This document shows, in pieces, positions 9,008 through 15,541 of a DNA stretch of 30,187 nucleotides. Below the pieces are notes generated by a model. It did no database searches and had not been told where the DNA came from. It worked only from the letters and a program-made list of their open reading frames with translations. Every line of letters starts with the position of its first letter. The first letter of the stretch is position 1. Origin of the DNA: JABEVB01 sp049965775 (GTDB taxonomy: Bacteria; Planctomycetota; Phycisphaerae; WQYP01). A program made the translations under genes and the position numbers. Location of the stretch: assembly GCA_049965775.1 (NCBI GenBank), contig JBMFVX010000024.1:1-30187 (forward strand), written 5' to 3'.

Positions 9008-9034
9008 AATTTACCCCCCCCCCCCCTTTGTCAA
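9008..9034 (-). promoter_or_regulatory. Putative phase-variable promoter with 13-G spacer
   Basis: On the minus strand a perfect -35 box TTGACA (9034-9029) is followed by AA, then 13 G (9026-9014), then TAAATT (9013-9008), which matches TATAAT at four of six positions. The spacer is 15 nt, two short of the optimum, so loss or gain of G by slippage would change promoter strength. Start of transcription would fall near 9001, about 15 nt before the TTG start of gene C. Confidence 0.55.
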
Positions 9035-9423
9035 GTAAAAAATCGCAGAATTTAATTTTGCAGAGTTTTGGCCGCCGTGGGCGCGGCAAGCCTCCACGAA
9101 ACTGTAGTAAATGCGCCACATATCGTCTCTGCTGGTCGTCTCTTCTGGGCCGTTCGTCGGTGCGTATGGTCTCGGCGGGCACTGTTGAAAGTCAAATAAA
9201 CACAACCATAAGGTAGGCCTTCACCACAATGGTTTTGGCAGGCCAAAACGCTCCTTGGGCATCGTGACAAAATAAAGGGATCCTTCCCGCGAGCGTCTTG
9301 CCAGTGGGTAAAATGTCTGCGCGATAATTGGTCACACTATTTTGTCACAATGCCTCAGTTTGCAACCAAGCTGGAAAAATGGCCGAGAAATCCGGTAAGC
9401 GAACGCAGAACAGCAACGGTGAC
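9035..9423. other. Intergenic region between aroDE and gene C
   Basis: 389 bases with no gene I can support. It contains the imperfect inverted repeat listed separately. It also has a minus-strand frame (TTG 9205, ATG 9121-9119) that runs to the poly-G tract and stops at 9011 without convincing coding character. I see no clear intrinsic terminator for aroDE here. Confidence 0.5.
9258..9354. repeat. Inverted repeat pair (17 bp, one mismatch)
   Basis: GGCATCGTGACAAAATA at 9258-9274 recurs in inverted orientation at 9338-9354 with one C/T difference. The arms are 63 bases apart. Within the right arm the minus strand also shows two TGTGAC words 13 bases apart. It could be a paired operator or the ends of a very small non-autonomous element; the sequence does not decide. 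Confidence 0.5.
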
Positions 9424-11040
9424 CTAACTTCCTAACGCCCTCTCGGCGGCCTTTCGCATAACCTCCACCGGCGGAGCCATGCCTGTAAAGCCCTTAAACT
9501 GTTCCATTGCCTGGCGCAGCAGCATATCTAATCCATAAATCACTTTGGCGCCCGCCGCACGCGCCTGGCGCAGCAGCAGCGTTTGGTGCGGGTTGTACAC
9601 GGTGTCAAATACCAACTGCCCCGGCATAATCGCCGCACCTTCCGGCAATGGCGACGCATCTATATTTGGGTGCATACCCACCGGCGTACAATTGACGATC
9701 AGCCCAAATTCCGCCGGCTTAAAGTCATCGAGCGACTTACTCCCCAGCGCCATCGAATCGCCGCCCATCGCTTTAACCAACTCTGCCCCGCGCTCGGCTG
9801 TGCGATTAAAAACCGTCACCCGCCAATTCATCTCCTTTAAGGCGTAAACCACAGCACGCGCCGCACCACCAGCGCCAAATACCGCCGCACGCTGGCCGGC
9901 AAGTGCCGGCGGCTTTGCACCAGCCAAGGCCGCGCGTATGCCGTCAATATCGGTATTAAGGCATCGCCCCGGTCTGTTCGCCTGCGAAAACAGCAGCGTG
10001 TTGGCAGCGCCAACGGCATCAGCCGCCGGCTCCACCATCAGACCTCTCTCGCGGGCGTAGCGCAAAGCATTTTCCTTATGCGGTATCGTCACGCTGCAAC
10101 CGCCAAAATGCAGCCCGGCACACGCCCGCAGCGCATCTGTCGTCTGCAAAAATACCCGGTAGTCCGGCTCGATGGGTAAAGGAACATAGCAGCCGTTAAA
10201 ATCCACCGCCGCAAAGCCCGCATTATGAATGGCCGGGCTAATTGAATGTCCCACCGGCCAGCCTGCCACACCAAAAACGCGCGTCGCCGCATCGTGCCGC
10301 TGCACGCCATAAGTCTCGCGCAACACCGGCAGCGCCAACTGCCCGGGAGCGCTGCCCGCCACATCAGGCAGTGCGGCAAAGTTATAGGGGGCGCCAAACT
10401 TGCCCGCCAGCAGACGCGTTATAACGCCCGCTTCGCCCATGGCCAGGCTCAGCAGCGGCCGCGCATCCTGCCGCGCATGCACGCCATACAATTCCAAGGA
10501 GCGAATGGCATCCGCCAGCGAACGCGCCAAAAACACCATTTTAAGCCACGCCGCCTGAGAAACCGCCTGCAGCCGCCTGAGCCGTTGCGGTAAATCCACC
10601 GGCACACCTGAAAAGTCATGTGCCGAAACCACCAACTGCGCTTGCCCATTTTGGCTTGCGCCGGCCTGCCCGTTAAACCACCCGGCCACCGCCTGCCGCA
10701 ATCTTGCCGATTGCTCAATCGCCTGAAGTTCAATGTCTAGAAAGTCTGCACCAAAGCCAAGAGCGTGTTCAAATAACCGCACACGATCATCATCGCCGAG
10801 GTCACACAGCCCACCCTCCCACGTCGGGCGAATGGTCACCATGGCCAACAATGGCTTGCCATCAAACCTGCGAGCCGCCTTTACCGCGTTAATGGCGGCT
10901 GCAATTAAATCTTTACTGGCGACATCCGCACGCAGTTCAATCATGTCGGCGCCCAAGGCAGCCGCCGCCGCTATCTGCTCGGGCCAAGGCCGCGCAGAAG
11001 CCTGTGCCGGCACAAAAATGGGAACCGTCAGCCGCGTCAT
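9424..11040 (-). CDS. aroDE: Fused 3-dehydroquinate dehydratase (type I) / shikimate dehydrogenase
   Basis: 538 residues catalysing two consecutive steps of the shikimate pathway: dehydration of 3-dehydroquinate to 3-dehydroshikimate, then NADPH reduction to shikimate. Residues 1-230 are the type I dehydratase, with IELRAD (35-39), catalytic His141 in SAHDF, the probable Schiff-base Lys167 in WLKMVF, and Arg209 after SLAMGEAGVI. Residues about 254-538 are the dehydrogenase: GHSISPAIHN (substrate site), Lys322 in TIPHKENA, Asp364 in NTDIDG, the nucleotide loop GAGGAARA (389-396) followed by NRT, and the C-terminal GLDMLLRQA. All key residues are present. The ATG at 11040-11038 overlaps the nfo stop as ATGA, so translation is probably coupled. 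Such fusions are known from Planctomycetota, Chlamydiae and plants. Confidence 0.95.
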   Translation of the reverse strand: MTRLTVPIFVPAQASARPWPEQIAAAAALGADMIELRADVASKDLIAAAINAVKAARRFDGKPLLAMVTIRPTWEGGLCDLGDDDRVRLFEHALGFGADFLDIELQAIEQSARLRQAVAGWFNGQAGASQNGQAQLVVSAHDFSGVPVDLPQRLRRLQAVSQAAWLKMVFLARSLADAIRSLELYGVHARQDARPLLSLAMGEAGVITRLLAGKFGAPYNFAALPDVAGSAPGQLALPVLRETYGVQRHDAATRVFGVAGWPVGHSISPAIHNAGFAAVDFNGCYVPLPIEPDYRVFLQTTDALRACAGLHFGGCSVTIPHKENALRYARERGLMVEPAADAVGAANTLLFSQANRPGRCLNTDIDGIRAALAGAKPPALAGQRAAVFGAGGAARAVVYALKEMNWRVTVFNRTAERGAELVKAMGGDSMALGSKSLDDFKPAEFGLIVNCTPVGMHPNIDASPLPEGAAIMPGQLVFDTVYNPHQTLLLRQARAAGAKVIYGLDMLLRQAMEQFKGFTGMAPPVEVMRKAAERALGS

Positions 11041-12014
11041 GCCTTTACCCCTGCTTTATTTGCTTTGCGTGCTGATTTTTTCCTACCCCGCGAAGGCGCC
11101 TTTTTCTTAAGGGCAATCTTGGCAACGTTAGAGTCTTTGGGCAAGGCAACCAGCGCCGGCCGTTTGCCTCTCTCCAGCATTTTAAGCACCTGCAAATTAA
11201 CCGCATCCCAAGCTTGGCCGTCAGGCGCCACGCCCTTGGGCGTTTCAAGTATCTTGGGCGTAGTGTTAAAACGCTCATCACGCACAATAACCGCAAAGGC
11301 ATCCAAGCCTACATAACCGTGTCCAATATGCGTGTGCCGATCCACCCGGCTGCCTAACTCCCGGCGGCTGTCGTTGAGGTGAAATACCCGCAGCCGCTCC
11401 AAACCTATGTGCCGGTCAAACTCTTTAAGCATAGCTTCGGCGCCGCGCCGTGTTGTAATGTCGTAACCTGCGGCAAGCACATGGCAGGTATCAAGGCAAA
11501 TGCCGATGCCAGCGGCATTATCCACCGCTTTAATCACCTGTGCCCAATGCTCAAATCGCCAGCCCAGCGATGCGCCCTGGCCGGCGGTTGTTTCAAGGCA
11601 CAGCACCACATCCCGCGGAGCCTGCGCTAGAACTTTATTGAGCGAATTAGCAATGCGCGCCAGCCCCACCTCTTCACCATCGCCGCCATGCGAGCCGCCA
11701 TGTGTTACAAGATATTTAATGCCCAGTTGCGAGCAGCGCCAAAGCTCCTGCGAAAAGCTGGCGATGCTCTTTTGGCGCAGCGCCTCGTCGCCCGAAGCCA
11801 GATTAATCAGGTACGAGTCGTGCGCAACCATGTCCTTAAAATGCAGCGATTCCGCCTGCCGCCGGAATGCGGCAATGGCGTCAGGTTCCAGCGGTTTGGC
11901 CTGCCATTGCTGTTGGTTGCGCGTAAATACCTGTACGGTGTTTAGTTTGAGAATAGCCGCTTCATCAAGCGCATAATTCAAACCGCCGGCAATGGAAAGG
12001 TGCGATCCGTACAT
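11037..12014 (-). CDS. nfo: Endonuclease IV (AP endonuclease)
   Basis: 325 residues. This enzyme cuts DNA 5' to abasic sites in base-excision repair, using three zinc ions in a TIM barrel. The start MYGSHLSIAGG matches the family N-terminus. The family's metal ligands are visible in order: His in VAHDSY, His in LVTHGGSH, Glu in CLETTAG, Asp and His in CLDTCHV, His in FHLNDS, Asp and His in DRHTHIGHG, and Glu in ILETPKG. The last 40 or so residues form a Lys/Arg-rich tail beyond the usual fold, perhaps for non-specific DNA contact. The ATG (12014-12012) overlaps the previous stop as TGATG, and its stop overlaps aroDE as ATGA, so the three genes are one transcriptional and translational unit. 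Confidence 0.95.
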   Translation of the reverse strand: MYGSHLSIAGGLNYALDEAAILKLNTVQVFTRNQQQWQAKPLEPDAIAAFRRQAESLHFKDMVAHDSYLINLASGDEALRQKSIASFSQELWRCSQLGIKYLVTHGGSHGGDGEEVGLARIANSLNKVLAQAPRDVVLCLETTAGQGASLGWRFEHWAQVIKAVDNAAGIGICLDTCHVLAAGYDITTRRGAEAMLKEFDRHIGLERLRVFHLNDSRRELGSRVDRHTHIGHGYVGLDAFAVIVRDERFNTTPKILETPKGVAPDGQAWDAVNLQVLKMLERGKRPALVALPKDSNVAKIALKKKAPSRGRKKSARKANKAGVKA

Positions 12015-12640
12015 CAGCTTGCCGCCCCACCATCCACCGGATTGTTGTCATTGCCGCCGGCGGAGTTGCCCGTGTCTGCCGGCGTTGGCACGTACCCTGG
12101 CGAAAGCGAGCTTGGGGCCGGCACCGCCGCAGCGTCATTATCTATCACACGCACCACCACCTGCGAGCCGGTCACACGAACAACCTGTACCGCCGTGCCG
12201 CGCTCTACCACGGTAGCCTCGCTAAGCGAGTCAATGCGTTTGCCGTCAATTTCACATATACCCGCGGGCCGTAGCGTGGTCACCGTTACGCCGCACCGCC
12301 CGATAAGCGGTAAAAGTTGATCGCTCGTTTTGTCGCTGCCGGGCGTGCCCACCGGCAGCGCCGGTTTTGGCCGAGCAAGCATAATGCGCCGCCCCACCGG
12401 GCTTTCAGGATAATATTTTACGATGGCCCAAGCCACCAGCGGCAGCGCCAACAAAACGCCAAACAGGCTAAGCACGCCAACCGCATCGCTGATTTCAAAA
12501 CACACCACCACGCCGCCCGCGACGCAGGCCACGCATATCAGCGCCAGCAAACCATGCGCCGGAACAAACAGTTCCGCAAATAAAAACATTGCCGCCGCCA
12601 AAAAAAGCGTAATCGCCGCCAAGGCCAAATCTACATGCAT
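12014..12640 (-). CDS. NfeD-like short membrane protein with C-terminal OB-fold
   Basis: 208 residues from ATG 12640-12638, with GGGGAG about 11 bases upstream. The frame is open 13 codons further, but that extension has no start signal. It has two to three hydrophobic membrane segments in the first 80 residues (starting DLALAAITLFLAAAMFLF). A soluble domain follows with IGRCGVTVTTLRPAGICEID and later VQVVRVTGSQVVVRVI, the pattern of the NfeD OB-fold. The last 40 residues are a Pro/Gly/Asn-rich tail. NfeD proteins work with membrane proteases and stomatin-type proteins in envelope quality control; here the likely partner is the long NfeD just upstream. It is translationally linked to nfo. Confidence 0.8.
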   Translation of the reverse strand: MHVDLALAAITLFLAAAMFLFAELFVPAHGLLALICVACVAGGVVVCFEISDAVGVLSLFGVLLALPLVAWAIVKYYPESPVGRRIMLARPKPALPVGTPGSDKTSDQLLPLIGRCGVTVTTLRPAGICEIDGKRIDSLSEATVVERGTAVQVVRVTGSQVVVRVIDNDAAAVPAPSSLSPGYVPTPADTGNSAGGNDNNPVDGGAAS

Positions 12641-12851
12641 ACAATGAGTGCTCCCCAATGCCCGGCACACACGGCCCAAAACATCCAGCCCGTATTATCC
12701 GCCGGGACCCGTTATACGCCAATACTCTTTGCGCTACACACCTGAAACAACTTGCTTTTTTATATGCGGCGCCCCGCCCGCCACTTCAAACTCACAGTTC
12801 CCGACGCCCGTCCGGGCTCCCGGGTTGCGGCCCACGAAGCAAAAATATCGC

Positions 12852-14411
12852 TTAACGGGCTTCTTTTACCAACACCTGGTTTTCGTGCATTTCAACCACC
12901 ACCACCGTGGCACCTTCTTCAATAAACTCGCCGGCGGTAATCACATCCACCGGTTGCCGGTCAAACTGCGCTTTGCCGGCCGGGCGTAAGTCGCTGGTGG
13001 CACGCCCGATGGCACCTACAAAAAGCGTCTCCGGCAAAACCGACGCCATACTGATGGCCTCCGCCGGCCCGGGCCGCAACGCCATGCGTTTAAGCCCAGG
13101 CGTAAGCGATATAAAACGCCCCAGCAAAAGCAAAATGGCCACCCCGCCAAACGTCCCCAGCACCACCACCGCAACGCCCGTTTGCAGCGACCCGGCGGTA
13201 TTTGCCGAAACGCCGATACCGCCCGCAGGGCCGCTGGGTATAAAGCTGGCGACAATGCCCACCACAATCAAAATAAAACCCGGTATCGCCAAATGCCCGA
13301 TACCACCATAAACAACTATGTCCACAACAATAATGGCCGCGCCGGCCGCAATCAGCAGTATCTCCCACCAGTTGGCCAGGCCCGTAAGATAGGGCGCACC
13401 CACCAAAAGCGCCAGCGCCAGCAGCGCCGCCAGCCCCGGAAACATCAGCCCAGGATGAGCAAACTCGATATACCCGCAAACCACGAGAATTAAAAACAGA
13501 AAAAATCGCACCGCCGGCTCAGCGAGCCAGCGGGCGAACTTCTCCAGAAAATCTAAACGCAGCACAAATATTTTCGGCCCCACCATGTTCAAAAGAGCCA
13601 GCAAATCGTCATGGCTTGCTGCTGTCGCCGCCGAAAACCCCAGCCGCCGGGCTTGCTTTGCCGACAGCGTCAGCAGCGCCCCCGCCGCTTTGACTCGCTT
13701 CACAAACACCCATGGATGATAGGCGTTACTGCCGCCATGAACCGCTGTGGCCAGCACCAGTTGCCGCCGTACCGCCGGCTCTACCAGCCTTTGTTCATGC
13801 GTGAGCCGATTGCGCACCAGGTCCAGCGTAAGGTTCGCATCCACCATCGCAAAGACCGCCGCCCGGTCGTAGCCGTTACGCTGACACAGTGTCGCAAGCG
13901 TTTGCAGCACCGGCCCCAGCCTCTTGCTGGTCACCGGCAGCAAGAGTTCGCCGGTTACATGCTCGCTGGCAATATTTTGCCCATCACCCAAAATGCCATG
14001 CGGCGCAAAGACCAGTTTGCGGCACGCCAAAGCAGGCAATATCGCCGTGCCCAGCGCTGCGGAATGAATGTATCCCACCGTCGGCAGCGGCGAGGCGGCT
14101 ATCAGCTTGGCGAGGCGTATCGCCGGCCCCGGCAGCCCACCGGCAGAGTTGATGTCAAAAACAATAATTGAACAATCACGCCGCTGCGCTTCTTTCATGC
14201 GCCGCTGCACGCTGCTGTAACTGATGGCGTCAATTGGCCCGTGCAGGGTAATAATTGCCGAAACATCATGCGCATGGGCTTCAATCGGTGTAATGCCCCC
14301 CATCGGCTGGGCAAACCCCGCCGGTGCGGCCCAAGCCCCAAAGCCGACAACCAGCACAATCAACAGCGCCAACAGCTTGTTAAACGAAATGGTTTTGATG
14401 TCCAACGACAA
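12852..14411 (-). CDS. NfeD-family membrane-bound serine protease (ClpP class)
   Basis: 519 residues if TTG 14411-14409 is used; it has GGGGG six bases upstream and directly precedes the signal segment. TTG 14510 and GTG 14498 also open the frame. The order is: signal segment (KLLALLIVLVVGFGAWAAP), a ClpP/crotonase-like protease domain over roughly residues 45-240 (VFDINSAGGLPGPAI; IHSAALGTAI with the candidate nucleophile Ser; TSKRL with a candidate Lys), several membrane helices that include the NfeD signature GYIEFAHPGLMFPG, and a C-terminal OB-fold (IGRATSDLRPAGKAQFD). The usual SAG nucleophile motif is changed to SAAL, so activity is likely but not certain. The family cleaves hydrophobic membrane peptides. 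It lies 211 bases upstream of the short NfeD gene, in the same direction. Confidence 0.85.
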   Translation of the reverse strand: MSLDIKTISFNKLLALLIVLVVGFGAWAAPAGFAQPMGGITPIEAHAHDVSAIITLHGPIDAISYSSVQRRMKEAQRRDCSIIVFDINSAGGLPGPAIRLAKLIAASPLPTVGYIHSAALGTAILPALACRKLVFAPHGILGDGQNIASEHVTGELLLPVTSKRLGPVLQTLATLCQRNGYDRAAVFAMVDANLTLDLVRNRLTHEQRLVEPAVRRQLVLATAVHGGSNAYHPWVFVKRVKAAGALLTLSAKQARRLGFSAATAASHDDLLALLNMVGPKIFVLRLDFLEKFARWLAEPAVRFFLFLILVVCGYIEFAHPGLMFPGLAALLALALLVGAPYLTGLANWWEILLIAAGAAIIVVDIVVYGGIGHLAIPGFILIVVGIVASFIPSGPAGGIGVSANTAGSLQTGVAVVVLGTFGGVAILLLLGRFISLTPGLKRMALRPGPAEAISMASVLPETLFVGAIGRATSDLRPAGKAQFDRQPVDVITAGEFIEEGATVVVVEMHENQVLVKEAR

Positions 14412-14615
14412 CCTGTGCCCCCAAACGAACCTATCCTTATGGAATTCGATTGTAACGCAAACCCACCCACCGCGCCAGACACCCGCAGCGGCGTGCACAC
14501 GCCACGTCAATTCTTACCTGCCGCGTCATGAATGCCAAAAGCCTTTTATAGGGTAGCAACCGACCATCAAGATTGTAGCTAACTGGTGCACTGTTTAAGT
14601 AAGGAGCTTCCAAAC

Positions 14616-14714
14616 ATGGCATCAAATCTCATTGACTTATTATTTAATCAAAAGCGAGCTTATTATAGGACACTTTGGCTTCGGCCGCACCCGAACCGCC
14701 TATTTAATAAATGA
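14616..14714 (+). CDS. Possible 32-residue peptide
   Basis: An ATG at 14616 is preceded at nine bases by AAGGAG (14601-14606) and opens 32 codons to TGA 14714. The product starts MASNLIDLLFNQKR and is basic and aromatic, with no membrane segment. I recognise nothing in it. Only the ribosome binding site supports it; it may be chance or a leader. Confidence 0.25.
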   Translation: MASNLIDLLFNQKRAYYRTLWLRPHPNRLFNK

Positions 14715-14746
14715 GAAATATATGATATTGATAAATATTATGACGC

Positions 14747-14777
14747 TTGCAACAAACCCCCACCTTCAGCGTATAAT
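14747..14777 (+). promoter_or_regulatory. Promoter of the Pro/Tyr-rich protein gene
   Basis: A perfect -10 TATAAT lies at 14772-14777. The best -35 is TTGCAA at 14747-14752 with a 19-nt spacer, which is long. Transcription would start near 14784, leaving a leader of about 38 bases that contains AAAGGAGG (14808-14815) before the ATG. Confidence 0.5.
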
Positions 14778-14821
14778 TCATTAGAAGAGCGCGAAGGAGC
14801 TATCGCAAAAGGAGGCTTAAC

Positions 14822-15319
14822 ATGCTGGGTGCAAAACTTCAAAAACTGTTTTCCGGAACAATGGGCACAATTAAAATGGCGACTGTAGCGGCCGTTGCGG
14901 CAACTGCCCTCTTGGCCGTACAGCCGCCCAAGGCTCAAGCGCACTGGGCGGTACGCGTAGGCGTTGGGTTTGGTGGTTGTGGCTGGGGCGGCGGAGTCGG
15001 GTGGTATCATCCATTTTGCTATCATCCGTACTATTGGCATCCCTACTACTACCAACCCTGCTATGTGCCTCCGCCGGTCGTTTACTCACAGCCGGTATAT
15101 GTTCCACCGCCGGTTGTTTATCAACAGCCGGTATATCAGCCGCCGGTAACATACACCGCGCCGCAAGTCGTTACGGCCCCGGCACCGGTAACATACACTC
15201 CAGCGCCGGTATATACCCCGCCACCCGTGGTTTACAGCCCGCCGGTTGTGTATGTGCCGCCGTATGCCTGCACGATCGGCCTGCCGCGTGTGGGTCTTGG
15301 GTTTGTTTATCACCATTAA
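14822..15319 (+). CDS. Secreted Pro/Tyr/Val-rich repeat protein
   Basis: 165 residues from ATG 14822, with a strong AAGGAGG six to seven bases upstream. A signal peptide is clear: basic start, hydrophobic ATVAAVAATALLAV, cleavage likely after AQA near residue 40. A Gly-rich piece follows (GVGFGGCGWGGGVGWYHP), then a Tyr/His/Pro segment (YHPYYWHPYYYQPCY), then about ten short repeats of the form P-P-V-V-Y or Q/A-P-V-x-Y up to residue 150. The C-terminus is YACTIG plus a short tail. Four Cys lie outside the repeats. This composition suits an extended surface or wall protein, perhaps cross-linked through Cys or Tyr; that role is inferred. It converges on rpoC and has its own promoter and hairpin terminator. 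Confidence 0.8.
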   Translation: MLGAKLQKLFSGTMGTIKMATVAAVAATALLAVQPPKAQAHWAVRVGVGFGGCGWGGGVGWYHPFCYHPYYWHPYYYQPCYVPPPVVYSQPVYVPPPVVYQQPVYQPPVTYTAPQVVTAPAPVTYTPAPVYTPPPVVYSPPVVYVPPYACTIGLPRVGLGFVYHH

Positions 15320-15362
15320 TGCCGGGGGCCGACCCGTACAATAATCCTGACCTCCTTGTTCC

Positions 15363-15405
15363 GGCGGATGTGTTCTCAAATGCCCACTCGAGAATTACAT
15401 CCGCC
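15363..15405 (+). terminator. Hairpin terminator after the Pro/Tyr-rich gene
   Basis: GGCGGATGT (15363-15371) pairs with ACATCCGCC (15397-15405). TTCTC (15373-15377) and GAGAA (15390-15394) extend the stem after a small bulge. The following bases are AT-rich (TGAATTATTTCTT) but lack a clean T run, so termination is probable rather than certain. Confidence 0.5.
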
Positions 15406-15454
15406 TGAATTATTTCTTAACGTCCATACCGCCTGGCCGCTCAACGTATCAAAC

Positions 15455-15490
15455 AAAAAAGCCGCCGCATGATCGTCATGCGGCGGCTTT
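15455..15490 (-). terminator. Intrinsic terminator of rpoBC
   Basis: GCCGCCGCATGA (15461-15472) and its exact reverse complement (15476-15487) enclose a TCG loop, and three A:T pairs lengthen the stem. On the minus strand the hairpin is followed by six T (15460-15455), a textbook terminator 52 bases after the rpoC stop. It may also act weakly on the plus strand, where three T follow. Confidence 0.9.
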
Positions 15491-15541
15491 CATTTATGCA
15501 CTTCAAAACAGTCGCCAGCTTTGGCGGCTGCCGGCGCTTAA

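Larger units (their letters stand above)
14412..14821. other. Divergent intergenic region, AT-rich
   Basis: This separates the minus-strand nfeD-nfo-aroDE run from the plus-strand Pro/Tyr-rich gene. The stretch around 14625-14745 is AT-rich. It contains a short ORF and a promoter, both listed separately. On the minus strand a TATAAA word lies near 14546-14551 without a well-spaced -35, so I do not call it. Confidence 0.5.

Noticed and set aside
9014..9026. Poly-C run as a pure assembly artefact
   Set aside because: Not excluded, but its exact position between promoter boxes makes a real tract more likely. It is kept as a finding, and the exact count of 13 may be unreliable.
14632..14666. TTGACT ... 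TATTAT as a promoter
   Set aside because: The spacer is 23 bases, too long for a sigma70-type promoter. The TATAAT at 14772 is better placed.
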